From an uncultured Ruminococcus sp. (GTDB taxonomy: Bacteria; Bacillota; Clostridia; Oscillospirales; Ruminococcaceae), in NCBI GenBank assembly GCA_946540705.1, contig CAMNJD010000491.1, positions 1 through 7,028 of the forward strand: 7,028 bases of DNA, in the 5' to 3' direction. The translations under genes and the position numbers were made by a program. The notes under the pieces were generated by a model that was not told where the DNA came from, searched no databases, and worked only from the letters and a program-made list of their open reading frames with translations. Below are positions 1 through 5,223 of the stretch, piece after piece. Each line of letters starts with the position of its first letter. Position 1 is the stretch's first letter.

Positions 1-150
1 GCTCACGCAGTCGAGAATACGGTGGAATATATCAATCTGCTCCTCACTGAGCGACTCCTCGAACGGAATACAGAGAGCATTAAACTCGTCCGAGAACTCG
101 GCGGAGTGAATATCACCCTGGCGGTAGTTGTAAAGTGCATCAATCATCAT
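1..150 (-). CDS. 5' part of an unidentified protein gene, running off the left edge
   Basis: Fifty codons are visible from ATG at 150 down to base 1, with no stop. The peptide begins MMIDALYNYRQGDIHSAEF and is acidic, with several Glu/Asp-rich stretches. I do not recognise the family and assign no function. The start is supported by a purine-rich ribosome binding site, AAAGGA, about 8-9 nt upstream (minus strand, around 160-166). The frame is continuous with the recombinase remnant upstream, so this could also be read as the C-terminus of one long fused ORF. I prefer a separate gene because of the placed Shine-Dalgarno sequence and the double ATG, and because the peptide does not resemble the C-terminal region I know from recombinases of this class. 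The rest of the gene lies outside the window. Confidence 0.5.
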   Translation of the reverse strand, partial: MMIDALYNYRQGDIHSAEFSDEFNALCIPFEESLSEEQIDIFHRILDCVS

Positions 151-1125
151 TATATATCGTCCTTTCAAGTCTACGACCAAGACCGAGGATATTTGCCTGA
201 AATCGGTCTGCCTGATCATAGCGGTCATTATTATAGCAATATCGTCTGAACCGCTTGTATTCAGTTGTTCGTAGCTTGAACAGGTGAAATCGTCCAGTTC
301 AAACACAAGGAGCTTATCTTTTCCTTTTGAACGAAACTGTCCCTTGAATCTGTACTTACCCTCGTCTTCCCATGACATAAGACTGAACAAAACCTTAGAC
401 AGACCACGGCAACTCATGCTGTTCACGATCCACTTTTCGTTTTTTAGTTTTCCCCAGTGGATCGCATTCGGATTATCCTTTTCACACGGTCTGATGGCGA
501 TGCAGTTATTCACTATATTGATGAGAAGTTCCACATACTCAACATCCTCAAACTTTTTGAGGCAGGCAGTTGTAAAACGCATTTTTCCACCAGAAATCGT
601 AAGAAACAGATCTTCTGAAGACAGAAAGAAGAGTGAGCTGACACGCTGGTAGCCTCTCATATTCAGTTTCTGTCCGACCATATGTACAGATTCAGTTTCG
701 GAGGATACTCCCACACTCTCACAAGCTGTCTGATAGTCTTCGGGAGAAAAGCCCTCCCAGTTGCGGTCAATCGGGACATAACCACGAAGAATGCCGTCCT
801 CGATCACACTCATTACAGGAAGAGTGTGCTTTTTTCTTTTATAATGGCCGGACGCACGAATAAGTTGTGCAGCGTTATAAACATCACGGCTTACAATTGC
901 CTCGTGATGATCACGCTTTCTATACTTTGGCAGCTTGCCTTCATTCTTGACGGACTTGTGTGTTTTGAAATCCGGAGTATAGGTCTTGTGCGCCAGAACA
1001 TCTCCGCAATGGCGCTCGTTGTCTATGATATTGCTTATCCATGAAGCATCCCACTCTGTATTTCCGAGCTTTGTCTCCCGCTGATAGTTTGCCAGAACTT
1101 CTGCGATAGATAGAATTTTTTCATT
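151..1125 (-). pseudogene. Large serine recombinase, N-terminally truncated remnant
   Basis: An open minus-strand frame runs without interruption from 1125, just after two consecutive TAA codons at 1126-1131. It has no plausible start codon at its head. The peptide opens inside the Recombinase domain (LSIAEVLANYQ, then TEWDASWISNIIDNERHCGD and LAHKTYTPDF) and continues through DHHEAIVSRDVYNAAQ, VIEDGILRGYVPI and RGYQRVSSLFFLSSE. Large serine recombinases of Firmicutes mobile elements have this order: the W...I..NE..CGD block, then a HHEAI block, then a C-terminal DNA-binding region. These enzymes normally excise or integrate elements through a catalytic serine in an N-terminal resolvase domain. 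That domain and the start of the Recombinase domain are absent, so the product cannot be an active recombinase. Homology is clear to about residue 290 of the visible frame; the last stretch before 150 is less family-like. The frame is otherwise undamaged, suggesting a fairly recent truncation. Confidence 0.8.
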
Positions 1126-1156
1126 TTATTAGAACCAATGGATAGAAAATTCACTC

Positions 1157-1196
1157 AAGATGGTGCAACAGTAGGGAGAGAAGCGACCACCATCTT
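1157..1196. repeat. Perfect 9-bp inverted repeat, AAGATGGTG / CACCATCTT
   Basis: Arms at 1157-1165 and 1188-1196 are perfect complements around a 22-nt loop. The repeat lies just beyond the broken head of the recombinase frame and downstream of the 91-residue gene. Neither strand has a clean T-run after it: the minus strand reads GAGTGAATTTTC, the plus strand an A-rich stretch. It may be a weak terminator for the small gene or a scar at the recombinase breakpoint. The remaining bases of 1126-1278 show nothing else I can identify. Confidence 0.4.
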
Positions 1197-1278
1197 AAAT
1201 ATAAAAAAACAGCTTGCTATGTGTTCAACCTGATGGTAATATAGATACTGCCATGCGGGCTGCATAGGAAGGCTGATA

Positions 1279-1554
1279 CTATACTTGTTCCTGCTTCACA
1301 GCCTCTGCTGCTGTATCGATCAGTTCTGCCAGCTTTTCGCCGTCAAGCACTGTGTCCAGCGGAATAGCTGCAAGCTCTGTGGCAGATGGCGGAGTCGGGA
1401 ATTTGATAGCCACACCTTCTCGAATAATCGGTGTGAGAAGTTCAAGAGCGTCTGTTCTTCTGGACAGATAAGCTCGAAGCATTACAGCAATGATCCGATC
1501 ATCAAACGGCAGCTCATCGATGCTCACAGTGTACAATGGATTCTTCTTTCTCAT
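1279..1554 (-). CDS. Small protein of unknown function (91 aa)
   Basis: An intact ORF from ATG at 1554 to TAG at 1279 encodes 91 residues. I do not recognise the family. The protein has a charged N-terminus (MRKKNPLYTVSIDELPFDDR), a predicted helical middle (IIAVMLRAYLSRRTDALELL), the segment IREGVAIKFPTPPSATELAAI, and an amphipathic C-terminal helix rich in Glu and Ala. No signal peptide or membrane segment is seen. Translation is well supported: GGGGGT ends about 7 nt upstream of the ATG (1562-1566), and there is a possible promoter at 1588-1616. The gene lies upstream of, and in the same direction as, the recombinase remnant, so it probably came in with the same mobile element. An accessory or regulatory role for the recombinase is only a guess. 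It might alternatively belong to the Rpn-type element on its other side. Confidence 0.72.
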   Translation of the reverse strand: MRKKNPLYTVSIDELPFDDRIIAVMLRAYLSRRTDALELLTPIIREGVAIKFPTPPSATELAAIPLDTVLDGEKLAELIDTAAEAVKQEQV

Positions 1555-1587
1555 TGTATTACCCCCATTGGATTTTCGGTTTTTATC

Positions 1588-1616
1588 AGCATACTACAAA
1601 AGAGTATACATTGCAA
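1588..1616 (-). promoter_or_regulatory. Possible sigma-A promoter for the 91-aa gene
   Basis: On the minus strand, TTGCAA (1611-1616) and TATGCT (1588-1593) are separated by 17 nt, placing a start about 25-30 nt before the ribosome binding site. Each box matches the consensus at four of six positions, so this is a moderate prediction only. Confidence 0.35.
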
Positions 1617-1696
1617 TAGTCGGAGGATAATTTCGGACAAACAAATAAAGCAGCTATGGATAAGCAAGGGATAATACTCTCAATATAGACAAAGAA

Positions 1697-1743
1697 GCCC
1701 ACCAAGCAAGTCCCGAAGATTCCCCGGCAGTTACTCAGTGGGC
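1697..1743 (-). terminator. Rho-independent terminator after the Rpn-type remnant
   Basis: Arms at 1697-1709 and 1731-1743 form a 13-bp stem when read as minus-strand RNA, including three G-U pairs. On the plus strand those become A-C mismatches, so the hairpin is built for minus-strand transcription. It is followed on the minus strand by a T-rich tract (TTCTTTGTCTA) and lies about 12 nt past the stop codon at 1756. Confidence 0.7.
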
Positions 1744-1755
1744 AGGTGTGTTTAT

Positions 1756-2001
1756 TCAGTTTTTCTCACCAAGGAGAACCCTGATCTGCTCTTCGGTGTA
1801 GCCCTTCTTGCACCACATCTCGGCAAGCCCGGCATCTCTTTCAAATCTACCTTCTGCTCTCACATGATAGCGCGCAGTCACTTCATCGTGCAGTCTCTTC
1901 TCACGGCGGCGAGCTTCTTCACGAACCTGCTCATCAGCACTCAGTTCACGGAGAATTACGATTGTCTTCTGAATTTCAGGAATTGATTCGATGCCGCTTT
2001 G
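1756..2001 (-). pseudogene. C-terminal remnant of an Rpn/PDDEXK-family transposase-nuclease
   Basis: An 81-codon minus-strand frame ends with TGA at 1756-1758 and has no start codon; an in-frame TAG lies at 2002-2004. The peptide contains IPEIQKTIVILRELSADEQV, then REEARRREKRLHDE, an Arg/Glu-rich helix, and finishes with KKGYTEEQIRVLLGEKN. This matches the typical tail of Rpn family recombination-promoting nuclease/putative transposase proteins: PEI...L..LSADE..RE..E.REK..HDE, then a charged coiled helix and a closing 'gmt.EqI..ll' segment. The catalytic PD-(D/E)xK core, normally about 200 residues upstream, is missing, so the fragment is non-functional. It keeps its terminator (1697-1743). 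It meets an oppositely oriented transposase fragment between about 1973 and 2001, which marks the breakpoint. Confidence 0.72.
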
Positions 2002-2344
2002 CTATCCTGATGAAGCACTTCTTGCAAGTGCGTTCCAGCATTGTGAGCCGCGAAAGGTCAACAAGTCCGGCTGCATCAGCTTCATGGGCAAGGACTACGA
2101 TGTGGGGCTTCTGTATGCCGGACAGCAGGTCGATGATGTCTATGATCCGCAGAGCATCGCAAAAGTACGGATCGAAGCCAGAGGGCATGAGTATTTTCAA
2201 ATTCTCACCGAGAATGATAATGCCGAAAAAATAAGCAGACATGACCTCACAATTGAGATCCTCGATATTCTTAACAGACATGAACTGCATTTCACTGATG
2301 GTTGCATCTACTCATCCTGTCCGATTCAACAATCTCCATTCTAG
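1973..2344 (+). pseudogene. C-terminal fragment of a DDE transposase (Mu-transposase C-terminal domain)
   Basis: The plus-strand frame is open from 1973 (in-frame TGA at 1970-1972) to TAG at 2342-2344. The peptide DEALLASAFQHCEPRKVNKS, then GCISFMGKDYDVG, QQVDDVYDP and RIEARGHEYFQI follows the order of the Mu transposase C-terminal beta-barrel found in IS481/Tn7-like DDE integrases of Firmicutes: F...E.RKV...G.I...G..Y.V, then G..V...YDP, then the G-H-E-[PY]-F turn. The integrase core with the DDE residues should lie upstream but is gone, so this is a remnant. The ATG at 1991 lacks a ribosome binding site and is probably just an internal Met. The last 40 or so residues are not conserved enough for me to judge whether the natural C-terminus is intact. 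It is the only plus-strand coding remnant in the window. Confidence 0.65.
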
Positions 2345-2358
2345 CACAAGGGCTTTTG

Positions 2359-2473
2359 TCCGCAAGGAGGATAGGGCAACGCTGGGGAGCGACCCGAGCG
2401 CCTTGCGGAATTTTGCCAGGAGCATCTGCTCTCCTATATCTGAAACTGACATCTCTGGGAGGGGTGTCAGTTT
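2359..2473 (+). other. Run of three hairpins: possible structured RNA or transposon end
   Basis: Three potential hairpins follow one another right after the transposase fragment. Hairpin A has outer arms 2359-2367/2401-2409 (9 bp), a middle GGG/CCC pair of arms (2374-2376/2393-2395) and an inner CGCT/AGCG stem (2380-2383/2388-2391) with a GGGG loop. Hairpin B is AGGAG/CTCCT (2418-2422/2431-2435), or alternatively GAGCA/TGCTC. Hairpin C pairs 2443-2456 with 2460-2473, 14 bp around a GGG loop with two G-U wobbles that exist only in plus-strand RNA. This could be a non-coding RNA, the folded end of a mobile element, or a terminator region; the T-tract after C is poor. Several ORFs overlap this stretch, but none has a ribosome binding site or recognisable product. 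Confidence 0.45.
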
Positions 2474-2649
2474 GCTTTCTGTCCAAGTGTACCTTGACAA
2501 ATTATAGTGCCTGCCATTGACAAAATACATTCACTTCTGGATGACATTTTAGATGGGCGGTAACACATAATGACTCTTTAGACCCTGCGGGAGTAACCAT
2601 AGTCTATTTGATGCTTACGTTATAACAATGAAGTGCCCGCCTGCAAAAA
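2474..2649. other. Intergenic stretch, nothing identified
   Basis: I see no gene, RNA or clear promoter here. The short direct repeat TTGACAAA occurs at 2494-2501 and again, as TTGACAAAA, at 2517, but neither copy has a well-placed -10 box downstream. Confidence 0.4.
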
Positions 2650-2696
2650 TGCCCATTAAGCATGAACTGAATGATTCAGCCGCTGCTTAATGGGCA
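2650..2696 (-). terminator. Rho-independent terminator of the ATPase-nuclease operon
   Basis: Perfect 13-bp arms (TGCCCATTAAGCA at 2650-2662, its complement at 2684-2696) enclose a loop with a smaller CTGAA/TTCAG stem. On the minus strand the hairpin is followed directly by TTTTT (2645-2649). It lies about 84 nt downstream of the nuclease stop codon. Confidence 0.82.
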
Positions 2697-2779
2697 AGTC
2701 TGCTAAATAATGATATTACAACATGTTGCATTGGGCTCATCATGCCGCATAGATGGCACTCTGTTAATCCAAGGAAATC

Positions 2780-3265
2780 TTAGGCATCAGCAGCCCACTT
2801 TGCCGGATGTGAGACGGTTTCTTCCAGCTGCGAGTTTTTCACAACAAAGAACGGATATTTTTTCTTAAGCTTCAGCTTTTCAGACTGTGTGATTGAATGC
2901 GTATTATACCTGTGAATGATCACACGCGGATATAACGTATAGCCTCCTGTCAGAAAGCCGCTGAAATGAACCGTATCAGTCTGGAGCAGACGTATCGCTG
3001 TTTCAACCTGAGATATTGCCTTCGATAAGTCTGAGCCCTTTAGCTCGATGATATACAGCCGAGCCCCGTTTGGGGGATCATTTGTTTCAACAATATAATC
3101 ACATCTTTCGGGCGTTGTCCCTCGAGGGTACACTCCGCCATCAATGCGGTATTGATATGCAGGCTGAGCCGTATCATTTACCAGAATATGTTTATTTTTG
3201 TTTTCTTCAGAAACAATTCTGTTTCCACTTGCATAGCTCTTTGCGTATTGTTGATTCATTAACAT
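2780..3265 (-). CDS. Predicted PD-(D/E)xK-fold nuclease, partner of the ATPase (161 aa)
   Basis: The second gene of a two-gene operon runs from ATG at 3265 to TAA at 2780. The key segment is PERCDYIVE (Asp at about residue 56), then a spacer and LYIIELKGS (Glu 74, Lys 76), followed by a helix with Gln (SKAISQVETAI, Gln 86). An Asp at the end of one strand, E-x-K on the next strand and a Gln in the following helix is the pattern of restriction-endonuclease-like nucleases. The sequence before it, IDGGVYPRGTTPER, is probably the loop leading into the fold. The C-terminal half (FLTGGYTLYPRVIIHRY and later) supplies further strands. No membrane segment or signal peptide is seen, so it should be cytosolic. 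Ribosome binding site AAGGAGA (3275-3281) touches the ATPase stop codon and is spaced 9 nt from the ATG; an ATG two codons later is spaced less well. I infer that it cuts nucleic acid under control of the ATPase. I cannot name a family, and the nuclease call rests on this motif alone. Confidence 0.72.
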   Translation of the reverse strand: MLMNQQYAKSYASGNRIVSEENKNKHILVNDTAQPAYQYRIDGGVYPRGTTPERCDYIVETNDPPNGARLYIIELKGSDLSKAISQVETAIRLLQTDTVHFSGFLTGGYTLYPRVIIHRYNTHSITQSEKLKLKKKYPFFVVKNSQLEETVSHPAKWAADA

Positions 3266-3280
3266 CCTAGCACTTCTCCT

Positions 3281-4552
3281 TCACTCTGTCTGGTCCAATT
3301 CAAACAGCTTGTCAAAGAGACGGTTGATGTCAGTAGAAGCACCGTCAATCACCGAATTTGCTATCAGGTGTTCGTCTCCTTCTTCAAGGCATGAAGTAAT
3401 TTCATGATTTGTGACCTGATATGCGCTGCACGATCTGACCCAATAGTCCTGCCCAATGCATCGCTTAACCGATGCTTCATCTTGTGTTTTACGCGCTATA
3501 TAATCCGCGTAGATCAGATTGTTCATTGCACCCAGCACATAGGGGCTGTGTGTTGTAATCATCATTTGACAGCCGTGATTGTGCATGAACGCAAGTAATT
3601 CTGTAATCCGTTTCTGAGCATCTGGGTAAAGATGCGCTTCCGGTTCTTCAACGATTATAAAAGCTTTGGTATGATTGATCATCAGATAAAAAAGAATATT
3701 AAAAATCCATACAGTTTCCTGCTGCCCGGAAGACGTAAAGTTGATCCGAACGTATTTTTCTTTGAACGCCTCGTAGTCTGAAAGATATAATACCTCTGTT
3801 CCGTCGCGGTAAACATAACGCCCCTTTAGGATCATCTTGATCTGGTTGATGAGTTTGCGTGCAGTGCTGCGGTCTTCATCACCTAAATCATTCAGAAAGC
3901 CTTCCAGTCCGCCGCTAAAGCTCGGACGGATTTTCAGGATATACTCAATATACTGCTGCGTAGTATAGTCCATCAATCGCTTTTGACGGTCATCCATGGT
4001 GGCATAAAGATAATTCAGCTGCGAGGTTAACAGCGTAATGAGGTTACGTCCGGCTGGAATAAAGATGGATTGATACTCATCGCAGAAAACCGATGCAAGC
4101 TTCGTCTTAAGGTCATCTATCTGATTGCGATTGCGCACAATGCTCATGATCTCATCTTTTAGCTTCTCACTGAATCTGACCTCAACATACTTCTCAATCA
4201 AATCAGACTCAGCAAGATTTTGCTTGATAGAAAACAGCACAAAACGATCACCTGTGTACCAGTATTGCAGGGACATATTTGCGCTCATCGCAAGTGAGGT
4301 TCCGAACATTCTAAGAAATTTGTTCCGAAGTAGGCTCTTGATCGATTTCATGATACGTTTCTGATCCTCAAAGTAAATATCCCTCATGAGCAAAAAGTAG
4401 ATATCATCCTTGATTGTCCTGCACAGATAGATGCATTTCGCAATCGTACTCTTGCCGGAAGCCTGCTCGCCTGTAAGGACGATCAAATCGTCAACGTTCA
4501 TCTTGCAGGACTGCACTGCTCCGAGGTTCTCAATGGAAATGATAGCCGGCAT
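3281..4552 (-). CDS. AAA family ATPase, ABC/OLD-like (423 aa), probable defence sensor
   Basis: From ATG at 4552 the protein has 423 residues. It begins MPAIISIENLGAVQ, the typical first strands of AAA_15/AAA_21 (OLD/RecF-like) ATPases. Walker A is GEQASGKST (residues 28-36). FIPAGRNLITLL (about 164-175) is the conserved 'IPAxR' element. NFTSSGQQE (about 271-279) is an ABC-type signature. Walker B, with two adjacent glutamates, is AFIIVEEPEAHLYP (297-310). The H-loop histidine is in ITTHSPYVL (about 335). The helical part between Walker A and the signature is about 235 residues, too short for a long SMC coiled coil. There is no C-terminal TOPRIM domain, so it is not a full OLD nuclease. An in-frame GTG at 4564 would add four residues but has no ribosome binding site; ATG at 4552 has a weak one (GTGGTGA). 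It is followed 15 nt later by a predicted nuclease gene. Such ATPases in two-gene defence systems (PARIS, Septu) sense infection and control a partner effector; here that role is inferred. Confidence 0.85.
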   Translation of the reverse strand: MPAIISIENLGAVQSCKMNVDDLIVLTGEQASGKSTIAKCIYLCRTIKDDIYFLLMRDIYFEDQKRIMKSIKSLLRNKFLRMFGTSLAMSANMSLQYWYTGDRFVLFSIKQNLAESDLIEKYVEVRFSEKLKDEIMSIVRNRNQIDDLKTKLASVFCDEYQSIFIPAGRNLITLLTSQLNYLYATMDDRQKRLMDYTTQQYIEYILKIRPSFSGGLEGFLNDLGDEDRSTARKLINQIKMILKGRYVYRDGTEVLYLSDYEAFKEKYVRINFTSSGQQETVWIFNILFYLMINHTKAFIIVEEPEAHLYPDAQKRITELLAFMHNHGCQMMITTHSPYVLGAMNNLIYADYIARKTQDEASVKRCIGQDYWVRSCSAYQVTNHEITSCLEEGDEHLIANSVIDGASTDINRLFDKLFELDQTE

Positions 4553-4620
4553 GATTATCACCACTTTTGTTTTAATTAAGTTGGATATACAGAGTGCTCT
4601 TTTATCACCAAGTATGAGAT

Positions 4621-4649
4621 TATTATACCACTATCTGATGTAAAAATCA
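4621..4649 (-). promoter_or_regulatory. Strong sigma-A promoter of the ATPase-nuclease operon
   Basis: On the minus strand, TTGATT (4644-4649) and a perfect TATAAT (4621-4626) are separated by exactly 17 nt. Transcription should start near 4614 and leave a leader of about 60 nt before the ATG at 4552. It lies wholly in the gap after the SASP gene, so the operon does not depend on read-through. Confidence 0.8.
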
Positions 4650-4711
4650 AGCGCGTTGTGACTTTAGAAGCGATTAGGCTCGGATGTGCTGTCCCGCAAT
4701 GTGTCTTGCGC

Positions 4712-4960
4712 TCAAATCCCCACCTGAATCCCATAAGTCAGAATCCTGACATGCTCCTGACTTTTCACATCGCTGCGGATAAACTCAAATTGTTGTTCGG
4801 GACTCATCATGTTGACCATCTGACCGCCGATCGAACCAGCCTGACGGGAGGTCAGGTCGCCGTTGTAGCCCTTGTTGAGGGTCACGCCGACTTCGCTTGC
4901 GGACTCCATCTTAAAACGGTCGAGGGCCTCTCTGCCCTTCTGTGTCATTTCACCCTTCAT
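4712..4960 (-). CDS. Alpha/beta-type small acid-soluble spore protein (82 aa)
   Basis: SASPs coat and protect DNA in dormant endospores and are degraded at germination by the protease GPR. Both family blocks are visible: EALDRFKMESASEVGV (residues 11-26) and GYNGDLTSRQAGSIGGQMV (31-49), corresponding to the consensus LD.FK.E.A.ELGV and GYNGDLTSR..GS.GG.MV. The GPR cleavage region normally reads T/S-E-[FI]-A-S-E; here it is M-E-S-A-S-E, with the hydrophobic residue after the scissile Glu replaced by Ser. After GGQMV the usual short basic end (K-[RK]-M-[IV]) is replaced by a tail of about 33 residues, MMSPEQQFEFIRSDVKSQEH and beyond, which I do not know from the family. Ribosome binding site AAGGAG (4970-4975) is well spaced from the ATG at 4960. 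Expression is expected late in the forespore under sigma-G; a possible promoter is at 5041-5072. Confidence 0.85.
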   Translation of the reverse strand: MKGEMTQKGREALDRFKMESASEVGVTLNKGYNGDLTSRQAGSIGGQMVNMMSPEQQFEFIRSDVKSQEHVRILTYGIQVGI

Positions 4961-4966
4961 GGTTCT

Positions 4967-5155
4967 TTACTCCTTTTCCGGGCAGCCTTCTATGCTGCGC
5001 CGCACCGTTTGCGGACGCGCTTTTTTGTTTGCTGCCGTGGTAGTATTGTAGGCGGATTTGCGCGAAATATCAATGGAACTTTTTGCCGCTGCTGCATCAA
5101 AAAATGCTCCCGATTCTGATATGGATTGCTGACGATCATAACGGCGATTTTTCAC
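4967..5155 (-). CDS. Possible small basic protein upstream of the SASP gene (62 aa)
   Basis: A GTG-started frame (5155) ends with TAA at 4967, six bases before the SASP start codon. Its last codons (GAA AAG GAG TAA) are the SASP ribosome binding site, an arrangement seen in translationally coupled operons. A weak GAGG lies 4-5 nt before the GTG. The peptide is rich in Ser, Ala, Arg and Lys and hydrophilic throughout, with FFDAAAAKSSIDISRKSAY in the middle. I do not recognise it. It could simply be open sequence carrying the SASP promoter, since the possible sigma-G boxes (5041-5072) fall inside it. If those boxes are real, this ORF is probably not. Confidence 0.28.
   Translation of the reverse strand: MKNRRYDRQQSISESGAFFDAAAAKSSIDISRKSAYNTTTAANKKARPQTVRRSIEGCPEKE
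5041..5072 (-). promoter_or_regulatory. Possible sigma-G-like promoter of the SASP gene
   Basis: On the minus strand AATACTA (5041-5047) matches six of seven positions of the sigma-G -10 box CATACTA. TGATAT (5067-5072) is a loose -35 match, 19 nt away, slightly longer than the usual 17-18. The start would be about 75 nt before the SASP ATG. The expectation comes from SASP genes generally being sigma-G controlled; the match itself is weak. Confidence 0.22.
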
Positions 5156-5183
5156 ATTGCCTCAAAGCATCAGCGCAAAACAG

Positions 5184-5214
5184 AAAGCCCCTCTGCATCG
5201 CACAGAGGGGCTTT
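5184..5214 (-). terminator. Rho-independent terminator of the dockerin gene
   Basis: Perfect 12-bp arms (5184-5195 and 5203-5214, AAAGCCCCTCTG and its complement) enclose a 7-nt loop. On the minus strand they are followed by TTTCTGTTTT. The hairpin begins 9 nt after the TGA at 5224-5226. Confidence 0.9.
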
Positions 5215-5223
5215 GGTGTTGAT

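Noticed and set aside
22..1044. Plus-strand ORFs at 22-249, 284-652 and 682-1044
   Set aside because: They are short pieces opposite a continuous minus-strand frame with serine recombinase motifs; none has a ribosome binding site or family resemblance.
1976..2290. Minus-strand ORF of 104 codons opposite the Mu-transposase fragment
   Set aside because: Its peptide matches nothing I know and does not look like the missing part of the Rpn protein. The plus strand has conserved Mu C-terminal motifs over the same bases.
2494..2525. Two TTGACA boxes 23 nt apart, looking like promoter -35 elements
   Set aside because: Neither has an acceptable -10 box 16-18 nt downstream on the plus strand, and there is no plus-strand gene after them.
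2241..2530. Several overlapping 64-88 codon ORFs on both strands around the hairpins
   Set aside because: They overlap one another in different frames, lack ribosome binding sites, and are better explained by the GC-rich hairpin sequence. Their peptides vaguely resemble spurious ORFs often annotated over repeated elements.
1690..2700. Possible CRISPR or tandem repeat array suggested by the similar hairpins
   Set aside because: There are only two related hairpins, almost 1 kb apart, each next to a minus-strand 3' end and followed by T-rich sequence. They are terminators, not an array.
3281..4552. ATPase read as a full OLD-family nuclease or an SMC-like protein
   Set aside because: There is no TOPRIM domain after the H-loop, only about 85 residues, and the insert between Walker A and the signature is too short for an SMC coiled coil.
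4690..4712. Small CGCAA/TTGCG hairpin just after the SASP stop codon
   Set aside because: A 5-bp stem without a T-tract is too weak to call a terminator.
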